DNA of 64,000 bases, from assembly GCF_905220415.1 (NCBI RefSeq), contig NC_059548.1, positions 7,628,501-7,692,500 on the forward strand, in the 5' to 3' direction. This stretch comes from Colias croceus. Lineage: Eukaryota > Arthropoda > Insecta > Lepidoptera > Pieridae. Position 1 is the first letter of the stretch, and the number at the start of each line of letters is the position of its first letter. Of the stretch, positions 58,401-64,000 are shown piece after piece. A model generated the notes under the pieces. That model did no database searches. It had not been told where the DNA came from and worked only from the letters and a program-made list of their open reading frames with translations. A program made the position numbers and the translations under genes.

Positions 58401-58672
58401 TCAACACGAATAAGCTACGCTCACACTAAGCGAAGAATGTAATTTCGCAAAATTTCATATTGTCTTGATTTCGTAAACAGCCGTTTCCATGGTAACGATA
58501 GCTTCACCTACAAATTAGTCAGGTAAATTAACTCTATACATACCTGTTTCGTTATTACAATGATGAATAGAATGTACACGTTCAGCAGCAAGCCAATAGC
58601 GGAGATGACAGTAACAGCCAAGCTTAGAGCGAGCTCCACCGCCATCTCCTCGCGATCGTCCGTCCCGTTCAT
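37416..58672 (-). CDS. orphan class A (rhodopsin-like) GPCR, 485 aa
   Basis: Minus-strand exons 58544-58672 (5' UTR to 58800 after GTTCTAG), 38786-39004 and 37416-38525, all phase 0, with donors GTATGT and GTATCA and acceptors TATTTCCAG and TTTTTGCAG. The product begins MNGTDD (sequon). TM1 holds G-L-L-L-N, TM2 is about 50-67, and TM3 ends H-A-D-R-A then A-I-A-A-P-L-H-Y (DRY seen as D97-R98-A99). TM4 is 117-137, extracellular loop 2 has C-A-P-D-C, TM5 162-184. A short poly-proline third loop follows, then TM6 230-254 (Y-F-P-Y-Y) and TM7 263-284 with N-G-V-L-Y in place of NPxxY. A 200-residue Ser/Arg-rich tail ends HDVL. The first intron is 19.5 kb and contains gene D on the other strand. Coding exons are far GC-richer than their surroundings. 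Ligand and orthologue not identified. Confidence 0.85.
39005..41527. other. GPCR intron 1, proximal part
   Basis: AT-rich. Contains a fragment of the AACCGACTTCAAA MITE (39971-40009), a Helitron (40767-40971) and a 63-codon plus-strand frame at 40997-41188. That frame starts with ATG but has no splice context, and I do not call it. Confidence 0.45.
40767..40971 (+). mobile_element. Lep1-type Helitron
   Basis: TCCTTTTAATAATATTATAA start and GATGCCGCGGGCGGAAAGCTAG end; internally shortened. Confidence 0.85.
41528..41647 (-). CDS. orphan first coding exon
   Basis: ATG followed by 39 codons, MFKIHEDASSRLPDAV to S-Y-F-F-R-M-L-I-K, then a GTAAAT donor (phase 0) on the minus strand. The sequence is amphipathic and balanced in composition, unlike chance frames here, and uses a wide range of codons. 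No continuation was found on the minus strand between 39.0 and 41.5 kb, so partner exons must lie further left or the exon is a relic. It sits inside GPCR intron 1 in the same orientation. Family unknown. Confidence 0.35.
41648..42352. other. intergenic, upstream of gene D
   Basis: Probably includes the promoter of gene D, but no convincing core element is singled out. Confidence 0.35.
42353..47867 (+). CDS. gene D: 439-aa single-pass membrane protein, seven exons
   Basis: Exons 42353-42402, 44092-44216, 44949-45065, 45374-45555, 46299-46409, 46996-47414 and 47552-47867. Phases are 2, 1, 1, 0, 0, 2 and the frame is closed by TGA. An in-frame TGA lies five codons before the ATG. Exons 1 and 2 match genes A-C in length, phase and content: MCCIFTCCGWM, a Cys-rich helix (about 23-45), then G-I-A-L-G-Y-N-Y-S. 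The rest is new: an N-V-S sequon, acidic exon 3, Ser/Thr-rich exon 4, Gln/Arg helix exon 5, and exon 6 with a Pro/Arg repeat (residues about 266-295, P-V-R-P-S-R-P-S-R-P). Exon 7 has a furin-like R-K-K-R (365-368) and K-K-L-F-T-I-T-N-I-Q-D-L-M-S-K-L-R, recalling the ends of B and C. AATAAA follows at 47926. Nested antisense in GPCR intron 1. Cleavage would release about 70 residues; inferred only. Confidence 0.78.
43103..43268 (+). mobile_element. chimeric Helitron
   Basis: Third-type 5' half (TATATAAATCTCGTGTCACA) joined to a first-type 3' end (GAAGCCGCGGGCGGTAAGCTAG). In intron 1 of gene D. Confidence 0.75.
43815..43982. repeat. hairpin MITE, copy 2
   Basis: Near-identical to 18459-18622, with about 55 bp inverted arms (AGAGCTAGCGCGCAAGAGCA and complement). 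In intron 1 of gene D. Confidence 0.85.
44389..44625 (+). repeat. poly(T) tract and retroelement 3' tail
   Basis: About 20 T residues, then a segment ending TGTTGGCTGACCTTAATTAA and (AAATA)n, as at the 3' ends of insect non-LTR elements. In intron 2 of gene D. No coding part. Confidence 0.45.
46702..46881 (+). repeat. 180 bp hairpin-bounded repeat, copy 2
   Basis: Same family as 33546-33727; here both AAGCTATTGCATAGC and GCTATGCAATAGCTT are intact. In intron 5 of gene D. Confidence 0.7.
47940..50321. other. intergenic, simple repeats only
   Basis: (TTTA)n at about 48177-48200 and an (AAATA)n tail at 48647-48686 that probably ends a LINE fragment. No supported exon. Confidence 0.45.
50322..53119. 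repeat. 2.8 kb palindrome with 15 satellite monomers
   Basis: Outer arms 50322-50743 and 52698-53119, both 422 bp, are inverted copies starting ATGTTACAGTCAAAACCC. Each is itself built of AACGTTATTGAC and GTTAATAAGGATATTGAC sub-repeats. Inside each arm lies an inverted Helitron 3' segment (CTAG ... CCCGTTCCCGTGGGATTTCC); the left one has lost about 28 bp. The centre is a 120 bp satellite: six forward monomers (register 50821 to 51421) and nine inverted (51601 to 52561), meeting at about 51545. It resembles foldback or Galileo-type elements, or a Helitron that amplified a minisatellite before inverted duplication. Confidence 0.9.
50806..52610. repeat. 120 bp satellite, head-to-head arrays
   Basis: The monomer contains TGACCTGCAGGTGTACTTCG and GAGTAGAGCTAGGTGTGCCG. 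Spacing is exactly 120 bp in both arrays. Monomers differ by scattered point changes, with no spacer/repeat alternation. Confidence 0.95.
53143..53370 (+). mobile_element. tRNA-derived SINE, copy 2
   Basis: A box TGGTACAGTGG, intact B-box-like GGGATCGATTCCC, and the tail CCTGGGGACACGGGACTTCA. It lies 23 bp beyond the palindrome. Confidence 0.8.
53371..53887. other. intergenic, nothing seen
   Basis: AT-rich, no exon supported. Confidence 0.4.
53888..54120 (-). mobile_element. Lep1-type Helitron, reverse
   Basis: CCGCCCACGGCTTCGCCCGC inverted end, the (CAGA)n tract and the ATATTAGTATGGA inverted start. Full length. Confidence 0.85.
54179..54318 (+). CDS. candidate terminal exon, one-helix protein
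   Basis: The acceptor CCAACATATTACAG is followed by an open phase-1 frame: I-L-D-S-F-F-Q-I-L-L, a run of about 20 hydrophobic residues, then R-S-F-N-R-K-G-S-I-K-G-I-L and stop. One helix with a basic tail would suit another small membrane protein in this region. No first exon found, and composition bias (T-rich) can mimic a helix, so this is weak. Confidence 0.25.
54559..54831 (-). CDS. candidate minus-strand terminal exon
   Basis: A 77-codon frame (V-E-C-H-C-H-L-L-K, later S-F-C-K-V-G-A-T-K-V-R-A-V-L-D, ending E-I-L-F) with varied codons and a balanced, soluble composition. An acceptor-like CCCTAG lies upstream at about 54810. No family recognised and no partner exon seen; it could also be an eroded repeat-encoded fragment. 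Confidence 0.3.
55223..55495 (+). mobile_element. lepidopteran SINE with tRNA head
   Basis: TGACCGGTTGGCTTGGTTGG head with A box, B box GTGGGTTCGATTCCCAC, a tRNA-unrelated body (TGTGTGATGAACATAGATGT) and a (TTTA)n tail. I know this family as common in moths and butterflies. Confidence 0.85.
55701..55980 (+). CDS. candidate terminal exon with C-terminal helix
   Basis: After TTTTAAATTGTAACAG (phase 2 entry) the frame is open for 92 codons: K-L-F-H-A-R-N-S-S, later L-P-E-C-L-R-T-L-V-D-V-F-R-P-K-E, then G-R-E-R-V-V-N-L-F-K and a hydrophobic segment with several Cys before the stop. Codon use and composition look protein-like. Phase 2 matches the first intron of the A-E genes, but no first exon was found and the helix is at the opposite end. 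Unknown. Confidence 0.35.
55981..57149. other. intergenic, MITE fragment only
   Basis: Contains a partial AACCGACTTCAAA MITE at 56713-56752. No gene supported. Confidence 0.45.
57150..57778 (+). repeat. partial copy of the 13.7-17.6 kb repeat family
   Basis: Matches 14290-14812, then jumps directly to 15662-15775 (CGCTACTATCGATCCCCCTC), so it lacks the 846 bp TA insertion. More diverged than the copies in the palindrome. Confidence 0.85.
57779..58543. other. GPCR intron 1, distal part
   Basis: Nothing recognisable before the donor of GPCR exon 1. Confidence 0.4.
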
Positions 58673-58800
58673 ACTAATGCGATGGCCTATATCTGTCGCC
58701 CACACACCGCTACCTCTTCCATGGTGCCTTGGTACTTTCAATGACCATCTTAACTATCTTACTGCTGCCGCTGCGCTCCACAGCATTCTGGGTCAAGGTT

Positions 58801-61110
58801 CTAGAACAAAAATTGAAGCTTTTAAAAAAAATTATTGATGTTTTCATCGTATTTTTTAAAATCTTAAATTTTACATTATTATTTTAGTATCTGTAAGTAA
58901 TTTGAATATGCATAAGAATGAAGAAAATATTAAAATGGAATGTGAAGAACTATTATTACACAAAACGATCCATAATTATTCACGTATAAAAGCTTAATGT
59001 TCCCCGGGGCCACATTATGCCCCGTATTTTAAGCACAATCTTTAAATATGGGACATAATGTGCCCTGTGTCTTTATTAAATTGCTTCTTCTTGCCTTCTT
59101 TATTCAGGCATATCGCGTGTTTTATTCGTGATCATCTGTCCCTAAGGATATTACATAGGATAGAAAAAAGAGTAGGTCACAGCCTTTCTATTTTAAAGTT
59201 CTGAGATAATACAAACCATTAAAATTTGTATGTAGAAAATATGAAGTAGGTGAAGCATCGTTATCGTCAACCAATCATAACAAAGTTCTTAAAATAGTTC
59301 AACTGTACAGCTTTAAATAGTCTCACGCCACGAGTTATCGATAAACAATAACTTATACTGACAACAAGCAAAACGATTGTTTGTCACGATAACTTGCGGT
59401 ATTTCATATTTACATTCTCATTAAACGCAATGCTGTAATCTTATTTATATTCTTATCATATTATCTAATTTTAACTCTACAAAAACTCTACTTTCTGAGA
59501 GAGTCAATATAAGATAATTATGGTATGAGGAAATTATTTTTTCTAGTTTTTAGACCTATTAACGCTAGTAACTATTACCAGACAATTAATAGTAAAGCAT
59601 TCAAAACCTATTATATTATAGACACAATTAAGGCCACCGAAAAATACATTTCACATGTTTTAACGAAGGCTTTCACTGACCTAGCCTAACTCATATCGAT
59701 AGCATATAAAACATCCCTTTCAATTGATATCACGTGGAACTAAATCCAATGCAAGTTTCGTGTCCAAAATAAAAGGTTTTTACAATCAGACGGATTTCCG
59801 TAAATTGCCGCCTGATTCAACCATGAAAGAGACGATATTTAAATCATCCTTAATATCTGCTTCATTTAAAAATTATAGAGCCGATGGTTTTTTACTAAAT
59901 TGACTGATAATTATGCCGAAGACATGTGTACAAATTGCTAAATTAGGTAGATAGTAATAAGTCGCATAATTGTTGTTAAGTCGATATTTTCTTGAGTTCA
60001 TTCAAACAAACTCTGCACCTTTATTTTCTTACGGTCTTAGGTAGGTACTAATAAAATGTTACCCATTCGCTATTCAATGGATTAGTTATTGCAATAACCT
60101 GTCTTGTTTTTATGATTGACGTTTGCAGGACACAGCTATGGTAGAAAATGGTTGAAATTTATCCATTGTTTATCTTTTTATTAGTAAGGCCGTATGTATA
60201 TATCATTGTGCATAACACCGTTAAAATATGTGTAATTTCTCTATCAGTACTCTAACTTCTTTTAGCATCTTTTACTATTCACTTTCTTCCAGTAATAGCA
60301 GATATGCCTTATTCATAACCAATATCCTAACTGCTGTATGCATAATTCATTGTGCACATATTACTTCTAGCCAGAATTTAGATTGCCAACGTCCATAGCA
60401 TGTAAACCTTACAAATGCACAAACATTGTCGGCGGTGTAATGAAAATTTTAAAGATACGGTCATAAAAAGTTTCAATTATCAATATCACTTTAATAAAGC
60501 ATATCTTCTATAGTTTATACCTATAAATATATAAATATATCATCATATAACATATCTTCTCTGAGAGAGAATTTTAATTTAAATAAAAGAACAACTATGA
60601 CGAAAATACACTTATTTTTCTTTAACTATATATTTCATTTACACAAAACTAAATTACCCAAAATCGTTGTTCTACCTAACCCTTATAACTTAGGGACATA
60701 AAAAACAATTTACGAATCTACAACTAATCTTAAACCTACCGAATATACATATAAAATTTCATATAAATCGGACAAGCAATTTCCGACTTATAAGTCAACA
60801 TTGAAAATTGCATGTAATTTAAAAATCTTTTGTTAATTATTAGTTTTATAACATTATTGTCAGACATTTAGCTTGAACATCCTCCCCGAAATCTTCCCAC
60901 AATGTGTTTTTCTTTGCCTGATAGAAAATGAAATCAAAATAAAGATGTAGGTTGTTTCATTTACCTTCAGGCAATATAATTCTATTTTTAGCCTCAAATT
61001 TCTTACGTTTATTAAATCGCAGTATCAAAATAATTATTTATACTTCAAATAAAAGTAATACATAAATGTTATTTAAGTTTATTTTCTTTATTTTTAAAAT
61101 TATTTTTCTT
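58801..61110. other. intergenic, upstream of the GPCR
   Basis: A minus-strand TTTTTGTTCTAG acceptor at 58801 shows that the GPCR has at least one further 5' UTR exon to the right. I could not pick it out. CCCCGGGGCC near 59005 and ATGGGACATAATGTGCC nearby are local oddities. No coding exon. Confidence 0.4.
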
Positions 61111-61370
61111 TTAAGTATAAAAGATTCTTAACTTATAACAATAAAAACAATAATATACCCACAATATACCAAATCTATAGTAGATTAAAGACCAAACAAA
61201 TGAACATCTAGGCGGCAAAGGAGGTAATTGTATTTGATTGATGTAAATACGTATTCGATCCAACGCTTTGCTAAGTGGTCCTATAAAATATGTATCCATG
61301 TAAGTCGGAATGAAACGGTTACCTTGACCTTGTATTGACTGCCTCATAAATAATTTGTGGTCGATTGTAA
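61111..61370 (-). CDS. terminal coding exon of an unknown minus-strand gene
   Basis: After the acceptor GTCGATTTCAG (phase 1 entry) the frame reads T-I-D-H-K-L-F-M-R-Q-S, then R-F-I-P-T-Y-M-D-T-Y-F-I-G-P-L-S, a Pro-rich Q-L-P-P-L-P-P-R-C, and a C-terminal aromatic hydrophobic helix (W-S-L-I-Y-Y-R-F-G-I-L-W) before TAA. Composition and the good acceptor argue for a real exon; its 5' exons would be beyond 61.4 kb, perhaps outside the window. Family not recognised. Confidence 0.45.
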
Positions 61371-62533
61371 CTGAAATCGACTCAAGGACATTGATTTTCT
61401 TTCATCAATTCTGTTTCGTGATTGAATATTTATAGAAAGTATTCTCACTACAGGTTCAGGAAATGGGTAATTATCGTATTGATTTCTTTTTAATTCTTCA
61501 AGGTTGTGGAAAAGCCGAGGAAGTCCTTCATTATTAATTTGCTAGAAATACATATTTATACCGTGTTTGTCATAATTATAATAATAATTTTAGTGACCTT
61601 GATTAATTTTACAAAAAATTCAAATCGTACAAAACCAATTTATCTAAGGTAAATAAATGCAATAGTACCTAACTGTGATATTATGTGATTGTATTCATGC
61701 TTGTTATTTCTATATTTATTTGTATCCTCAAGTAGACTGTTTGTGACTGAATGTGTATTTTTTTAAAGAACTTAAATTTTTAGTGGAAACTTTGCTGATA
61801 TGTGTATAGTTTGTTATCTCTTATGTATAAGATATATTGTATTGTTTGTTTCCCAAAGATAAATAAATAGATAAATAAATAAATAAATTATGATGAAAAT
61901 TAATTGACGAGTCGTATGTTTTAATGGTTGTTCCATAAGGCTTGCAAATAACAATAGATACATGCAAGATTTATTGAATCGGATCTGTAGGCATATTATT
62001 GATTGATTTGATTTGTGTATGTATAAATCGCTTTCGAAAAAAATGGCGGCATTTGAAGCGTCTTTCGTTACGTGAGGGTGTACAATTCAGTATTGTCCTT
62101 GGAATAATCGTAACCTAATTTTCTTTAAAGGATCGGAATTTCAATTGTTTATAGATTTTTTTTCTCGTCTTTGCATTTAACTCGGTAACATGCAATTTGC
62201 TCTATTCTAGGGATACTCAAACTGATTTTAATGGTAGATTAGAAGCATTTTCTAAAGCTTCTTTCAAATTACTGTCTATATTATTCTATGAATGTAGCCA
62301 GTTAATTTTATAAAAGAAACAATATCATTAAATTCAGTCTTGAGGGGACAAATATATAATTACCGAATTTAAAATGTGAACATAGACATCACAACTTTAT
62401 ACATCGTAAGCAATTTATAAATATCAAATGCAATACGAAAGAAATTTTTCAACATTTCACAAACTACATTTGTGTGTATTTTAGACCCATATACTATACA
62501 AATACAACATGTTCAAAGCAAACTGCACCTTTA
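61371..62533. other. intergenic, retroelement tail
   Basis: A segment ending in (AAATA)n at about 61859-61888 looks like a non-LTR retroelement 3' end. Nothing else. Confidence 0.35.
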
Positions 62534-62704
62534 TTACGCTTCAAGAGCAGGGTGTAGGGTTCTAATGGACGCAACAGATGTTCGGCCCATTAGGAGATGT
62601 GACGGGATTGTGTCCTGAGTCTGTAATGTAGTTTGTGTAGTTGGTTGGTTGGATACATGAATGTAATGTGGATAAACCTGAATTTTGATACAAGTAACCT
62701 TAGT
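62534..62704 (-). CDS. candidate minus-strand terminal exon
   Basis: The acceptor TCTTGTCTTTTAG is followed by an open phase-2 frame T-K-V-T-C-I-K-I-Q-V-Y-P, a Thr/Gln-rich stretch, and L-H-P-A-L-E-A before TAA; AATAAA overlaps the stop. It could be a real last exon or part of an unrecognised repeat. Confidence 0.25.
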   Translation of the reverse strand, partial: TKVTCIKIQVYPHYIHVSNQPTTQTTLQTQDTIPSHLLMGRTSVASIRTLHPALEA

Positions 62705-62923
62705 GCTAAAAGACAAGACATTATGTTTTTTCTTATTTGAAAGCCACGAGTAATTTGAATATTTCTATTTATTGATACCTACCTGATATTGGTTAATATA
62801 ATGCATTTCAAGATTATGCTGTTCTGATAGGAAAACTATGACATATTTAATTTGATCTGTTTGTTACTGTATTTTACATGAAATACAGAATTCATTGGTT
62901 TATCTGTTACTCTGTGTCTACAT

Positions 62924-63068
62924 ATCGAAAAAAATCTGAATATTCATTGAATAGCCTGTCCAAATAAAAAAAAATGATTAAAATAAAAATAGTTTATTTC
63001 TCTCAAGTCAACATATCGAAAACAATCTGAATATTCATTGATCAATGCGTAACAAGCCTGTCCAAATT
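62924..63068 (+). repeat. short direct duplication
   Basis: CATATCGAAAAAAATCTGAA with AATATTCATTGA and GCCTGTCCAAAT occurs at 62924-62968 and again at 63011-63068, the second copy carrying a 13 bp insertion. Confidence 0.7.
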
Positions 63069-64000
63069 GAAAGTTTGCTCTATAATTTACGATTTAGTAC
63101 CTATTCATTGCGCTCTCCTGCCCCTCTCTACCTTTCTTTCGCTGGATACGTTTTACTACTTATTATTTGAAAACGGAGGGAAGTCAGACTCGTAGCTATA
63201 GCAAAGAAATATAATTCTATAGGAATAATTCCATTACAGACTGATATAATATTATTCACTCAAAGTACGTAATGTGATTATGAAATAACATTTACGCAAA
63301 AGCTATTAAAATTGTATTGAGTTGAGATGGAAGGTAGAAAGCTTAGAATAACAATATAGACATGAAGTATATAAGTACATTATTAGAGTAGAAAGTTATC
63401 AATTCATTACGGTCGGCTGCTATTAATAAAAATACTAGGTAGGTTTCCGCCCGTGGCTTCGACCACGTTTTCGAACCCGCATTAGTCCTATTCCCGTGGG
63501 ATTTCCTGGATAAAACCTACCCTATGTGTTTATCCAAGTTACTTACCCTCTACATGTGTGCTAATATCATTAAGTAGGAAAGATAGTTACTACCATATCA
63601 AATACAAACTACCTACTTAATACTTTTTTTTCCATGTAACAATGCATGAAAAAAAAAGTAAATAATCATTATACAATATTACTTATTCTGTCACTTAATA
63701 AACATCAGATCATTAACACGAATTAGTATCAAACTCCACTTAAAATAAAATGAAGCATACAATTTTTCTACATAGCTAAGAAACCGGTGTTACTTTTTCC
63801 CAATAAATGTCAATGTTGACAGCTCACAATTACGCGCCATTTTCCTCCTGGCTCCTACTTAAATATTCTGTAAAAGTCCCGTGAATTTATCTTGTAAGGG
63901 ATGTCCAAACTGGATACCTTCGCATCACGTAACTGAATAAAATTTTATGACGGAAACTTTCCATACATTCTTTTTTCTTATCTTATTACTTACTTTTGAA
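63069..64000. other. intergenic, truncated Helitron
   Basis: A reverse Lep1-type Helitron fragment at about 63442-63570 (CCGCCCGTGGCTTCGACCAC inverted end) is cut off before its start. No gene up to the window end. Confidence 0.5.

Noticed and set aside
58673..58741. Upstream extension of the GPCR start
   Set aside because: The extra 23 codons begin without ATG after a stop; the first ATG is at 58672.

Overview
This is eukaryotic DNA, almost certainly from a moth or butterfly. The base composition is AT-rich, the genes have canonical GT/AG introns, and the window is dense in repeats that I associate with Lepidoptera. These are Helitrons ending in GCGGGCGGAAAGCTAG, tRNA-headed SINEs, a CGGCCAAGTGCGAGTCGG element, and TIR/foldback MITEs. 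There are no operons, bacterial genes or CRISPR arrays. Most long open frames are chance, shadow or repeat frames; the real genes were assembled exon by exon from splice sites and reading phase.

Layout. (1) 1-13.6 kb: mainly transposon debris, a GC-rich promoter with an orphan leftward first exon near 6.1 kb, and a terminal coding exon at 10.85-11.04 kb on the minus strand. (2) 13.67-17.57 kb: a nested inverted repeat of one transposon family, one copy of which carries an 846 bp TA-flanked insertion with two empty sites elsewhere in the window. (3) 17.9-23.5 kb: three small-membrane-protein genes, A (minus), B (plus) and C (plus); A and B are head to head. (4) 24.1-30.7 kb: four tandem micro-genes, E1 to E4, for 40-58 residue one-helix proteins. 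In all four the first coding exon is only ATGTG, followed directly by a splice donor. (5) 30.7-37.4 kb: repeats, including a hAT element with a perfect 8 bp target-site duplication. (6) 37.4-58.8 kb: an orphan class A GPCR on the minus strand with a 19.5 kb first intron. Nested in that intron on the plus strand is gene D (42.35-47.87 kb, seven exons, 439 aa), a large relative of A, B and C. The intron also holds a 2.8 kb palindrome containing fifteen 120 bp satellite monomers. (7) 58.8-64 kb: mostly empty, with one or two plausible minus-strand terminal exons of genes starting outside the window.

The most interesting content is the set of A-D and E1-E4 genes. All eight share a phase-2 first intron, a very short first coding exon that usually starts MC or MGC, and a second exon encoding one transmembrane helix. 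A, B and C carry the helix-exit motif G-Y-[N/T]-Y-C-Y-V-[D/E], which D keeps only in part. B, C and D (not clearly A) end in a related C-terminal motif. I recognise no described family. They look like a locally expanded, fast-diverging set of small membrane proteins with variable ectodomains. This is inference from sequence only; transcripts would settle the exon chains.
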